Under the pieces are notes generated by a model, which saw only the letters and a list, made by a program, of their open reading frames with translations, was not told the origin of the DNA and made no database searches. Both the position numbers and the translations under genes were made by a program. This document shows positions 44,729 to 53,363 of a stretch of 64,000 bases of DNA, piece by piece; the stretch's first letter is position 1; the number at the start of each line of letters is the position of its first letter. Source of the DNA: Methanohalophilus euhalobius (GTDB lineage: Archaea > Halobacteriota > Methanosarcinia > Methanosarcinales > Methanosarcinaceae); assembly GCF_900215215.1 (NCBI RefSeq), contig NZ_OBDR01000007.1:1-64000 (forward strand), given 5' to 3'.

Positions 44729-45790
44729 ATGTCATATGATATTGGAAGAATCACAGGTTTGAAATTGGGGATTCATAAGAGAATCTCTGAGGGTAATACA
44801 CAGATATTCCTCGCATTTTTCCTTATGATATTTCTCTTTGTACTTTCCCTTTTTATGGGAAGGTATTCAATCCCTCCACAAACTATAATGACTAGCATTA
44901 TTTTCTGGCTTCTATCATTAGGAAATGTGGAGCCGTCAAATGTGGGAACTGTCATATTTCAGATACGTCTTCCAAGGATAATTGCAGCTATGCTTGTAGG
45001 GGCTGGATTATCTATATCCGGAGCTTCTTTTCAAGGCCTTTTCCGCAATCCGCTGGTATCTCCCTATATTTTAGGAGTGGCATCCGGGGCTGGATTTGGT
45101 GCCTGCCTGGGTATCCTGATAAGTGAGAATATATTTGTTATCCAGTTAATGGCATTTTCTTTTGGAATACTTGCAGCTTTTCTAGCTTACAGCCTCAGCA
45201 AGTCCTGCAAGGCAACGGTCACACTGGTCCTTGTGCTTTCAGGTATTATTGTAGGTGCAGTTTTCACTGCTCTGACCTCACTGGTAAAATATGTCGCAGA
45301 TCCATATGATAAACTTCCTGAGATGGTATTCTGGCTTATGGGAAGTCTCTCATCTGTCAGGGTCGAGGATCTAATCTATGCTTCACCTGCAATTCTTGCC
45401 GGCATGCTTGTTCTCATTCTTATTGGGTGGCGCATCAATGTTATCTCTTTGGGAGAGGAAGAAGCCAGGTCACTGGGTATAGATACTAAGAAAATGACAA
45501 TACTGATCGTTATTTGTGCGACTCTGGTCACTACTTCTGCAATTAGTATCAGCGGTATTATTGGATGGGTAGGCCTTGTAGTACCCCATATCTCGCGGAT
45601 GCTGGTTGGTCCAAGTTACAAAAAACTGTTACCAATGTCAGTTTTCCTCGGTGCATCTTTTCTTTTGGTCGTAGATGACCTCGCAAGGACATTAATGAGT
45701 ATAGAAATTCCTCTGGGAGTTCTTACGGCACTGATAGGGGCACCATTTTTTGCTTATCTTTTACAAAAAAAGAAGGTTGGTTGGTCATGA
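44729..45790 (+). CDS. BtuC/FecCD-type ABC permease
   Basis: A protein of 353 residues with about ten membrane helices. Signatures are IFQIRLPRIIAAMLVGAGLS, GASFQGLFRNPLVSPYILG (the conserved FRNPLAxPxxLG segment), SGIIVGAVFTALTSL, ARSLGIDTKK, and GWVGLVVPHISRMLVG. Residues 1-20 are a cytoplasmic lead. It forms the channel of an importer for iron complexes, haem or corrinoids. Its stop overlaps the ATPase start (ATGA). Confidence 0.93.
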   Translation: MSYDIGRITGLKLGIHKRISEGNTQIFLAFFLMIFLFVLSLFMGRYSIPPQTIMTSIIFWLLSLGNVEPSNVGTVIFQIRLPRIIAAMLVGAGLSISGASFQGLFRNPLVSPYILGVASGAGFGACLGILISENIFVIQLMAFSFGILAAFLAYSLSKSCKATVTLVLVLSGIIVGAVFTALTSLVKYVADPYDKLPEMVFWLMGSLSSVRVEDLIYASPAILAGMLVLILIGWRINVISLGEEEARSLGIDTKKMTILIVICATLVTTSAISISGIIGWVGLVVPHISRMLVGPSYKKLLPMSVFLGASFLLVVDDLARTLMSIEIPLGVLTALIGAPFFAYLLQKKKVGWS

Positions 45791-46557
45791 TATTAAGGGT
45801 AGACAATGCTTCGTATTCGTATGGTGGTAAGGAGAATGTATTTGAGGATATTTCCTTTTTTTTAAAAAAGGGTGAGACTTTATGTATACTTGGTCCCAAT
45901 GGGATTGGTAAATCAACACTGCTAAAATGCCTTGGCAATGTATTGAAATTAAGTGAGGGCAGCGTCTTTATTGAGGGAAAAGACATCTCTTCGATGAGCA
46001 GAACAGAGATTGCTCAAAAGATAGGTTACGTTCCACAGTCAGATCAATCGGTATTTCCCTTTTCTATACTGGATTTTGTAATGCTTGGAAGAGCACCTCA
46101 TCTTCCCTTCTTCTCCTCCCCTGGGGAAAAGGACCTCACAATAGCTGAGAATGCCATCAATAAAGTGGGGATATCTCATTTGAGGGATAGGCCTGTTACA
46201 GAAGTAAGTGGTGGCGAAAGACAGCTTGCTCTTATTGCAAGGGCTCTGGCACAGGAGCCGGAAATTTTGCTTCTGGATGAACCTACCTCCCATTTGGATT
46301 TCGGGAATCAGGTACGTGTCCTGAACCTAATTGAAAGACTTGCCTCTCAGGGAACATCTGTAATTATGAGCACGCACTTTCCGGATCATGGTTTTATAGG
46401 CTCGAAGAAGGTAGCTATAATGCTTGAGAATGATTTCATAGACCAGGGGACTGCTGAAGAAGTAATTACAAAAGAGAACATGGCTCTTGCATATGGTGTC
46501 GATGTAACCATCGATCATGTCAGTTCCATACAGAGAAATGTATGTCTTCCTCTTTAA
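45787..46557 (+). CDS. BtuD/FecE-type ABC ATPase
   Basis: A protein of 256 residues. Walker A is LGPNGIGKSTLL, Q-loop YVPQSDQSVFPFS, ABC signature VSGGERQLALIARAL, and Walker B ILLLDEPTSHLDFG with the H-loop STHFPDHGF. The composition is standard for iron/cobalamin importers. ATG 45787 overlaps the permease TGA; a TTG two codons earlier is not needed. It closes the five-gene operon, 15 bases before the convergent PAPS-reductase-like gene. Confidence 0.94.
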   Translation: MILRVDNASYSYGGKENVFEDISFFLKKGETLCILGPNGIGKSTLLKCLGNVLKLSEGSVFIEGKDISSMSRTEIAQKIGYVPQSDQSVFPFSILDFVMLGRAPHLPFFSSPGEKDLTIAENAINKVGISHLRDRPVTEVSGGERQLALIARALAQEPEILLLDEPTSHLDFGNQVRVLNLIERLASQGTSVIMSTHFPDHGFIGSKKVAIMLENDFIDQGTAEEVITKENMALAYGVDVTIDHVSSIQRNVCLPL

Positions 46558-46572
46558 TTATATCAACCTTTT

Positions 46573-48474
46573 TCAGTCCCGTACAAATTTCACCACAGGG
46601 CAGACCTCGATACATTTGCCGCAGTGGGTGCACTTATCCCCTATATAGGCAATTTTGTTTTTAATCCGGATTGCATTGCGGTTACATTTGCTGATACACA
46701 CCCCGCAACCCGTACAGCCCATGGCCCGGCGTATTGAGTTTTCCGTATCCTTGAGGAGTTTTCCGGCATCGGATTTGGAGGATGCCCTGACTCTTACCGA
46801 CCCTGTGGCAAAGACCTGTGCTGTATCTTTTTTCCGGGTTATCATTGCCATCTCGTCTGTATACTTCACCTCACCAATAGCAAGCAACATGCCGCTTTTC
46901 CTTATTTTTTCCATATCAAGTGCTGTGGAGAAACTTCCCTCAGCTGTCATTTCGCCGGTGGTGCAGGGCCGATGGCCCACACTTGAGGTGAATGTCAATT
47001 TGGTAGGGTCGTATTTTGTGGGAGAGGTATTAATTCCCAGTTCCTCAGCTATTTTTTTTATGTTGGCAGGAAGAGTTTTCCATCTCCAGAACCCATAATC
47101 GGCCCACTCTTTATCGATGCCGGTTTTCCCGGCATAGGCGTACAAATGTTTCATCAGTTTTTCTTCGTAATGGGGATGTGTCTTTTTCAGGCGTTTCAAA
47201 TCCCCCAGGGAAGACGAGGGACACAGCCAGCATCCCATCCTGTCAAACCCTTTCTCATAGAGAGGGTTGTAGGGCAGTTCATTCATGAATATGTAGAGCC
47301 AGATGTGCAGGGCAGTCCAGTCCTGTATCGGTGAGGCTGCGGTCTGGTTGCCCACCCAGGGATTTTTCCAGACACGATTACTACGGGCCCGGGTGGTGGA
47401 TTCATATTTGCGCTGGCCCACAAAGGTCAGGCAGCCTTTTTCGTAATTCTCCTCTATCAACCGGCTTATGGGGCCGAGTTTACAGACTTTGCAGCACCAT
47501 CGCATTTCCACTGCAGGCGGGCCGAATGCATCTAAGGATTCCCAGAAGGCATCCCCCACACTTATGGATTTGACATCTTTTGAATATAAATTTCCCACAT
47601 GCCGGATGTTTTCCAGTGTTTCAGGGAATTCAAGCCCTGTATCGGCAAACATCATTTCATAATCTCTGACGCACTCATCCACAAGCTGGACCACTGCAAG
47701 ACTGTCCTTGCCTCCGGAATAAGATACGGAGATAGGCAGATCCTTTGTTTCAATGGTTTTCTGGATAAAGGTGTGGGCTTCTGCAATTGCTCCATCCATA
47801 ATGAATCGGTTTGCCCGGATAACATCGGCCCAGCCTGAAGGTTTTCTGTCATGGACTTTTAAAGTAGTATCCGCTTTCCACCTGGGTTTGACTGCAGTGC
47901 CTTTTTTGGCTTCCATCATTTCCCGGCCATTCATTCGGGCACGCCCGGTGGCAACGACTTCTCCCGCAGGGGTTATTATTATGACCTCGTCATCTTTCTG
48001 TATCCCCGGGTCAGCATCCAGCACTCCCGGAGCAAGCAGGTTTGCACCTTTGTGCAGGAATTTTTTCACATCTTCCTCAATGGTCACGTAACCTGTAAGG
48101 GTTTCTGTGCCTGCCAAAATTCTGCGACCGGCTTCCAGCCGGGGAAGAAGTACCCATTCAAGTTTGCCGATCTCATAACGTATGCTTGCAATTACTTCGC
48201 CATCAACAATAATCTCATCCATGCGGTCTTCGTAGGGTGCCTTGTTGAGTAGCACTACCCTTTCCGTGTCAAGAAGCGGGTTGTTGAATTGTTGTTTTGA
48301 TATTCGGTTTATGTGTTTAATATCGTGCAAAAAAGCCGGTCTTATATCTCCCGGGGGTGTAACATTCACTTTAACACATTCATCCCCGCAGGCACACTTT
48401 TTACCAAGAACCGGTACATTGCAGCTGTGGCACCATTGCAGCAGCAAATCTCCATGGAATACAGGTTGTGACAT
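46573..48474 (-). CDS. PAPS-reductase-like protein with PUA and ferredoxin domains
   Basis: A protein of 633 residues with an N-terminal zinc ribbon (WCHSCNVPVLGKKCACG), a central PUA domain (about 135-200), the PP-loop ATPase-type core SVSYSGGKDSLAVVQL, conserved RWCCKVCKLGPI and GCWLCPSSSLGDLKRLKKTH, and a C-terminal 2[4Fe-4S] ferredoxin (CTGCGVCISKCN, CTHCGKCIEVCP). This architecture occurs in methanogens (for example MJ0973-type proteins); PUA suggests RNA as a partner, so it may modify RNA or sulfur rather than reduce PAPS. Its ferredoxin end is duplicated as a decayed copy at 40837-40996. Confidence 0.85.
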   Translation of the reverse strand: MSQPVFHGDLLLQWCHSCNVPVLGKKCACGDECVKVNVTPPGDIRPAFLHDIKHINRISKQQFNNPLLDTERVVLLNKAPYEDRMDEIIVDGEVIASIRYEIGKLEWVLLPRLEAGRRILAGTETLTGYVTIEEDVKKFLHKGANLLAPGVLDADPGIQKDDEVIIITPAGEVVATGRARMNGREMMEAKKGTAVKPRWKADTTLKVHDRKPSGWADVIRANRFIMDGAIAEAHTFIQKTIETKDLPISVSYSGGKDSLAVVQLVDECVRDYEMMFADTGLEFPETLENIRHVGNLYSKDVKSISVGDAFWESLDAFGPPAVEMRWCCKVCKLGPISRLIEENYEKGCLTFVGQRKYESTTRARSNRVWKNPWVGNQTAASPIQDWTALHIWLYIFMNELPYNPLYEKGFDRMGCWLCPSSSLGDLKRLKKTHPHYEEKLMKHLYAYAGKTGIDKEWADYGFWRWKTLPANIKKIAEELGINTSPTKYDPTKLTFTSSVGHRPCTTGEMTAEGSFSTALDMEKIRKSGMLLAIGEVKYTDEMAMITRKKDTAQVFATGSVRVRASSKSDAGKLLKDTENSIRRAMGCTGCGVCISKCNRNAIRIKNKIAYIGDKCTHCGKCIEVCPVVKFVRD

Positions 48475-48519
48475 CTATGCTGGAAATCCTGTACTGGTTA
48501 AATAATATTGTGGTCGTTC

Positions 48520-49317
48520 TCAGAAGAACTTTGAAGCCAGGGAGTTGCCCTGTGATTGGCACATTTGTTCGTAGGGACAGTATCCGCACAGTTTTCCCCG
48601 CTTTGCCTGTGGCATTTTTCCGTTCTTTATCTTTTCGATCCGTTTGAGGATATTGAGCACCTCTCTGCGCTCGGCTGGTCGTATTTTCACAGGTCTTGCC
48701 TGTCCCTGTGAGGCATAAAAAAGCACTGCGGAATTTACCGGTTGGTCGTATCTTTCTTCTGCAAGTATGGAGTAAGCTGCCAGAGGTATCCGATCATTTT
48801 TCCAAACACCCTGCTCTGGAGCATTACCGCTCTTTATGAGCAGAGGCATCTTCTGTTCATCATGAAAGACGATTGCCGATGGTGCACCACTTAAGTTTAA
48901 TTTGTCCGAATGCATCAGGGGTTCGATTTCAACGGGTGTTATGAGTTCAATCATTTCTTCATCGGATAGGTTCTTTAAATTGGCTGCTATTGCAGGTAAC
49001 GCTTCGTATACATCTTCCACAGCATCTTTGAATTGGTTTTCATCAATGTCCTCCAATTCGTCGGAATAGATGGTAATTATTTCCTGTACTATTTCTTCTA
49101 CCCGCGTTTGCAGCATTGGGAGTATTTCCTGTTTTGATCTGGCAACCTCTGCACAGGAAAGAGCCAGTTCTTTTAGCAGTAAATGACGGATGTAAGGTTT
49201 TTTAATGTCATCTGCTATTGTTTCATTCCTGCTGGCAAAGTATATCTTTCGGGGGCATTTCGTGTAGAGGACTACTTCTGAAACATTGGAATTTGTTTCG
49301 CAGAACATTGCACACAT
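48520..49317 (-). CDS. Cas4/RecB-like protein with degenerate nuclease site
   Basis: A protein of 265 residues. The N-terminal TKCPRKIYFAS and C-terminal CGYCPYEQMC are the four iron-sulfur cysteines of Cas4/DUF83 nucleases. At the PD-(D/E)XK site, however, the GxxD position reads GAPS, the (D/E)xK motif reads LLIKSG, and the QxxxY helix reads IPLAAYS. Thus the catalytic Asp and Glu are replaced and only Lys and Tyr remain. A central helical insertion (about 35-110) is present. No CRISPR array or other cas gene is nearby. The protein may bind DNA or serve structurally. Confidence 0.75.
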   Translation of the reverse strand: MCAMFCETNSNVSEVVLYTKCPRKIYFASRNETIADDIKKPYIRHLLLKELALSCAEVARSKQEILPMLQTRVEEIVQEIITIYSDELEDIDENQFKDAVEDVYEALPAIAANLKNLSDEEMIELITPVEIEPLMHSDKLNLSGAPSAIVFHDEQKMPLLIKSGNAPEQGVWKNDRIPLAAYSILAEERYDQPVNSAVLFYASQGQARPVKIRPAERREVLNILKRIEKIKNGKMPQAKRGKLCGYCPYEQMCQSQGNSLASKFF

Positions 49318-49435
49318 ATTTAGAAGTTAACAAATTGCATAATATTTAAGTTGAATGAATGTCTGGGCATCGGCAATAGACGAATCGGCATTCGTTAAAT
49401 ATATATGCATGCTGGTATTGAAGTAATTGTAGCAC

Positions 49436-50176
49436 ATGACCGAGGATGCATCAAAGGAAAACTTACGTCATCGCCTGGCTGAAAAAATGGCTGGTGAGAT
49501 CACTCTTTCGGATAAGCCCGGGGAGGCTCTGAAAAAATGGAGACTCAATTTCGAGATAGCCCAGACAGATATATCTTCATATCTGGGTGTTTCGCCATCT
49601 GTGATAAGTGACTATGAAAGTGGAAGGCGAAAGTCTCCGGGAACCCTTATCGTTAGCAAGATTGTGGATGCTCTGATAAATATTGATTCAGAAAGCGGAG
49701 GCCACAAGATACATGCCTATGAAGGCATGCTGTACAGTGATCAGGTATCAAAAGCGGTCTATGCAACTTACGAATACACATATCCAATGCAGCTTGCAAA
49801 ACTGGCCACTCTTATCGAGGCGGATGTGGCCAACCGGGGTGTGGAAAAACCCCTGTATGGTTTTACGGTGGTAGACAGCAAGAAGGCAATTCTTGAACTG
49901 TCTTCCCATGAATTCCAGAAACTTTATGGATGGAGCACAGAACGTGCCATGATATTCACAAAAGTGTCTACAGGGAAATCCCCCATGGTAGCAATCAGGG
50001 TCACAAACCTGAAACCCGCAGCAGTGGTTCTGCATGGGCTTAGTATCAGGGAGGTGGATCCAATGGCCAAAAAAATGGCAGAAGTTGACAGGATCCCTTT
50101 GCTGGCAACGACTATGGACCTTGATGAATTGATCGAGGCATTAAAACACTACAGTCAATACCAGGTAATGGAATGA
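49436..50176 (+). CDS. XRE-family transcriptional regulator
   Basis: A protein of 246 residues. An N-terminal helix-turn-helix domain reads ALKKWRLNFEIAQTDISSYL then GVSPSVISDYESGRRKSPG. The larger C-terminal domain (about 100-246) has YPMQLAKLATLIEADVAN, YGFTVVDSKKAILELSS and IFTKVSTGKSPMVAIRVTNL, which looks like a small-molecule-sensing fold found with archaeal HTH proteins. It lies 32 bases upstream of the mevalonate genes, in the same direction, and may control them. Confidence 0.85.
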   Translation: MTEDASKENLRHRLAEKMAGEITLSDKPGEALKKWRLNFEIAQTDISSYLGVSPSVISDYESGRRKSPGTLIVSKIVDALINIDSESGGHKIHAYEGMLYSDQVSKAVYATYEYTYPMQLAKLATLIEADVANRGVEKPLYGFTVVDSKKAILELSSHEFQKLYGWSTERAMIFTKVSTGKSPMVAIRVTNLKPAAVVLHGLSIREVDPMAKKMAEVDRIPLLATTMDLDELIEALKHYSQYQVME

Positions 50177-50208
50177 TATTTATTTTTGATCAAAAGGTGA
50201 TTTAAGCA

Positions 50209-51258
50209 ATGAGCGTAGGGATTGTTTCATACGGTACATATATCCCCAAATTCAGGATAAAAGTGGAGGATATAGCAAAGGTATGGGGTGATAATGCAGA
50301 TATACTCAGTGCAGGCCTCATGGTGAATGAAAAATCTGTCCCGGATCTGGACGAGGATACTGTAACAATTGCAGTCGAGGCTGCAAGGGCTGCAATTTGT
50401 CGCAGCAGCCTTGATCCTTCCAGGATCGAGGCAATATATACAGGATCTGAAAGTCATCCCTATGCGGTCAAACCCACCAGTACAATAGTAGCTGAAGCGG
50501 TGGAAGCGACCCCTGAGATGACTGCAGCGGATCTTGAATTTGCCTGTAAAGCAGGAAGTGCCGGTATGCAGGCATGCATGGGATTGGTACAATCCGGTAT
50601 GGCAGATCTGGGGCTTGCGATAGGTTCGGACGTATCACAGGGTGCACCCGGGGACGCACTGGAATATACCGCTGCTGCTGGCGGTGCGGCTTATATTATA
50701 GGCAACAAAGAAGAAGAAATGGTGGCAATAATCGAAGATACCTATTCTTTCACGACTGACACTCCTGATTTCTGGAGGCGTGAAGGTATGCCTTATCCCG
50801 AACACGGCGGACGTTTCACCGGAGAACCCGGTTATTTCAAACACGTCCTGGGTGCCGCAAAAGGTCTGATGAATAAACTTGGCACTTCAGCTGAGGATTA
50901 CGATTATGCAGTGTTCCATCAACCCAATGGTAAGTTCCCCTCCAGGGTGGCAAAAATGCTGGGATTCAGTAAGGAAAAAATTGCTCCCGGCCTTGTGGTC
51001 ACAAGATTGGGTAATACTTATTCCGCTTCATGCCTGATGGGTATTGCAGCTACTCTTGATCAGGCAAAGCCTGGAGACAGGATATTTGCCACAGCCTTTG
51101 GTTCGGGTGCAGGGGCAGATGCCTTCAGTTTCAGGGTAACGGATAAGATCGATAAGATCAGGGATAAAGCTCCCCTGGTAGAGGAATTGCTTGCAAATCC
51201 TGTCTACATGGATTATGCAATGTATGCAAAGCATAAAGGCAAGATAAAACGTGCATGA
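50209..51258 (+). CDS. Hydroxymethylglutaryl-CoA synthase
   Basis: A protein of 349 residues, archaeal HMG-CoA synthase. It condenses acetoacetyl-CoA with acetyl-CoA for mevalonate and archaeal lipid synthesis. It has [30 protein letters not shown], the nucleophile in [12 protein letters not shown] (Cys113), [20 protein letters not shown] with the catalytic His, and [17 protein letters not shown]. The thiolase and DUF35 genes follow directly; the three proteins form a complex in methanogens that channels acetoacetyl-CoA. Confidence 0.95.
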   Translation: MSVGIVSYGTYIPKFRIKVEDIAKVWGDNADILSAGLMVNEKSVPDLDEDTVTIAVEAARAAICRSSLDPSRIEAIYTGSESHPYAVKPTSTIVAEAVEATPEMTAADLEFACKAGSAGMQACMGLVQSGMADLGLAIGSDVSQGAPGDALEYTAAAGGAAYIIGNKEEEMVAIIEDTYSFTTDTPDFWRREGMPYPEHGGRFTGEPGYFKHVLGAAKGLMNKLGTSAEDYDYAVFHQPNGKFPSRVAKMLGFSKEKIAPGLVVTRLGNTYSASCLMGIAATLDQAKPGDRIFATAFGSGAGADAFSFRVTDKIDKIRDKAPLVEELLANPVYMDYAMYAKHKGKIKRA

Positions 51259-51268
51259 GGGTATAAAA

Positions 51269-52441
51269 ATGAGAGACGTTGCAATTATCGGAAGTTATAC
51301 TACCAAATTTGGTGAGATGTGGGAGCGCTCTTTCCGTGATATAGTTGTTGAGGCTGGAGTCGGAGCTCTTGAGGATGCCGGAGTTGGTGGAGAAAGTATC
51401 GACAGTATGTTTGTCGGTAATATGAGCGGCGGACAGTTTGTTGAACAGGAACATATCGGTGCCCTGATCGCTGATTATTCCGGTCTGGCAGCCGGTTTGC
51501 ATGTTCCTTCCACCCGTGTGGAGGCCGCCTGTGCTTCAGGGGGACTGGCTTTCAGGCAGGGGATACAGTCCGTTGCATCCGGTTACAATGATATAGTGGT
51601 AGCTGCAGGCGTTGAAAAAATGACAGACGTTTCCTCCGTTGGCGCTTCTTCAGCCCTTGCGGCAGCAGCTGACCGGGAGTGGGAGGGCATGATGGGTGCC
51701 ACCTTCCCGGGTCTGTATGCCATGATAGCCCGTATGCATATGCAGCAATACGGAACAACCAGTGAACAGCTCGCACAGGTTGCTGTGAAAAATCATAAGA
51801 ATGGTACCAATAATCCAATCGCCCAGTACAGGAATAATATCACAGTGGATAAAGTGCTTAATTCCATTATGGTCGCTGACCCCTTGCACATCTTTGATTG
51901 CTCTCCGATTACTGACGGTGCAGCCGCTCTTGTGCTGGCTCCTGCCGAAGAAGCCCACAAATACACCGACACTCCGATATACGTAAAGGGGTCTGGACAG
52001 GCAAGTGATACTATAGCCCTGCATGACCGCCGCGACATTACCACTCTTGATGCGAGTGTCTATGCTGCAAAAAGAGCCTATGAGATGGCAGGAATCGGAC
52101 CGGATGATATCGATGTGGCAGAGGTGCATGATTGTTTTACCATTGCAGAAATATGTGCCATCGAAGATCTTGGATTTGTCAAGAAAGGACAGGGTGGCAG
52201 ATTTGTTGAAGACGGCAATACCGCGATTGGTGGCAAGATCCCAGTAAATACTTCCGGTGGCTTGAAGGCATGTGGTCATCCTGTGGGTGCTACCGGTATC
52301 AAACAGGCTGCAGAAATTGTCAACCAGCTTCGTGGAGAGGCAGGGAAAAGACAGGTAGAGGGTGCAAAGATCGGACTGGCCCATAATGTAGGAGGGTCCG
52401 GTGCGACTGCACTTGTACATATATTAGGCAGGGAGAGGTGA
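51269..52441 (+). CDS. Acetyl-CoA C-acetyltransferase (thiolase)
   Basis: A protein of 390 residues. It makes acetoacetyl-CoA from two acetyl-CoA for the mevalonate pathway. It has [13 protein letters not shown], the nucleophile Cys88 in [39 protein letters not shown], and [18 protein letters not shown] with the second active-site Cys and His. ATG 51269 is preferred over a GTG six codons earlier because GAGGG lies 8 bases before it. It belongs to the archaeal thiolase class that needs a DUF35 partner. Confidence 0.94.
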   Translation: MRDVAIIGSYTTKFGEMWERSFRDIVVEAGVGALEDAGVGGESIDSMFVGNMSGGQFVEQEHIGALIADYSGLAAGLHVPSTRVEAACASGGLAFRQGIQSVASGYNDIVVAAGVEKMTDVSSVGASSALAAAADREWEGMMGATFPGLYAMIARMHMQQYGTTSEQLAQVAVKNHKNGTNNPIAQYRNNITVDKVLNSIMVADPLHIFDCSPITDGAAALVLAPAEEAHKYTDTPIYVKGSGQASDTIALHDRRDITTLDASVYAAKRAYEMAGIGPDDIDVAEVHDCFTIAEICAIEDLGFVKKGQGGRFVEDGNTAIGGKIPVNTSGGLKACGHPVGATGIKQAAEIVNQLRGEAGKRQVEGAKIGLAHNVGGSGATALVHILGRER

Positions 52442-52447
52442 TTCTAG

Positions 52448-52837
52448 ATGTCTGTTGCAAGATTCTGGAGACAGCAGGTACAGAGATATAATCTCGTAGG
52501 TAACCATTGTAGAAACTGTGATGAATACTATTATCCTCCGAGGACTACCTGTCCGTTTTGCAGAAGGAACGGGGAGATGGAGGAATACAAGTTCAGCGGC
52601 AAAGGTGAACTTGTAACATATACGATAATCCATTCAGCAGCTGAAGGGTTTGAACACCAGACACCCTATGTGCTGGGTATTGTGAAACTGGAAGAAGGTC
52701 CACGTCTTACATCCCAGATCATAGCACAACCAGGGGATGTGAAAGTCGGTATGAAGGTAAGACCTGTGTTCCGCAAACTGGGTGAAAGCGGGGATAAAGG
52801 TATGCTCCATTACGGTACTAAATTCACACCGGCGTGA
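52448..52837 (+). CDS. DUF35 Zn-ribbon/OB-fold protein of the mevalonate complex
   Basis: A protein of 129 residues. A rubredoxin-like zinc ribbon (Cys21, Cys24, Cys35, Cys38: CRNC...CPFC) is followed by an OB-fold (GKGELVTYTIIHSAAEGFEH, PYVLGIVKLEEGPRLTSQII). In methanogen complexes this protein joins thiolase to HMG-CoA synthase and shares a CoA site. It starts 6 bases after the thiolase gene. Confidence 0.92.
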   Translation: MSVARFWRQQVQRYNLVGNHCRNCDEYYYPPRTTCPFCRRNGEMEEYKFSGKGELVTYTIIHSAAEGFEHQTPYVLGIVKLEEGPRLTSQIIAQPGDVKVGMKVRPVFRKLGESGDKGMLHYGTKFTPA

Positions 52838-52841
52838 TGAG

Positions 52842-53357
52842 ATGCTTGAGGTAGAAGTAAAATCCCGTATCGACCTGTCTTATGCCCGTGAAGTTCTTGA
52901 GGGGCTTGATGCAAAATTCCTGGAGGCAGAGGAGCATTTTGATATTTACTACAATGCTCCGCACTGCGATTTTGCAGAAACGGACGAAGCTTTGCGTATA
53001 CGTTCTGTTAATGACAGGCAGGTTTTGACCTACAAGGGTAAAAAACTCGATGATACCACCAAAAGTCGTGAGGAAATCCAGACTCCTGTGGAAGCAGAAG
53101 CCATGATACAGATTCTGGAAAGACTTGGTTTCAAAGAAACTGCGAGGGTCCAGAAGGTGAGGGATGTTTTCAAAATAGGTGACATCACCCTGTGTCTGGA
53201 CGAGGTGGATTCCCTGGGTCAGTTCATAGAGTTTGAGATAATCTCTGATGCTGATATGGAGGAAAGTAAAAAACGCATTTTTGCGATGATGGAAAAATTC
53301 GGCCTGCAACCTGAAGATTCCATCCGTAAGTCCTATCTGGAACTGGTGATGGAATAA
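52842..53357 (+). CDS. CYTH-domain protein (class IV adenylate cyclase-like)
   Basis: A protein of 171 residues in the CYTH/CyaB family. The N-terminal ExExK motif is EVEVKSRI, followed by FDIYYNAPHCDFAETDEALR, IRSVNDRQVLTYKGKKLDD, VRDVFKIGDITLCLDEVDSL and FIEFEIIS. These line a tunnel binding triphosphates through metals. Members include adenylate cyclases, thiamine triphosphatases and tripolyphosphatases, so the substrate is open. It starts 4 bases after the DUF35 stop and converges with metG. Confidence 0.88.
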   Translation: MLEVEVKSRIDLSYAREVLEGLDAKFLEAEEHFDIYYNAPHCDFAETDEALRIRSVNDRQVLTYKGKKLDDTTKSREEIQTPVEAEAMIQILERLGFKETARVQKVRDVFKIGDITLCLDEVDSLGQFIEFEIISDADMEESKKRIFAMMEKFGLQPEDSIRKSYLELVME

Positions 53358-53363
53358 ACTCCA

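Noticed and set aside
51650-52420. 256-codon open frame opposite the thiolase gene
   Set aside because: A shadow of thiolase; its composition is unlike that of a real protein.
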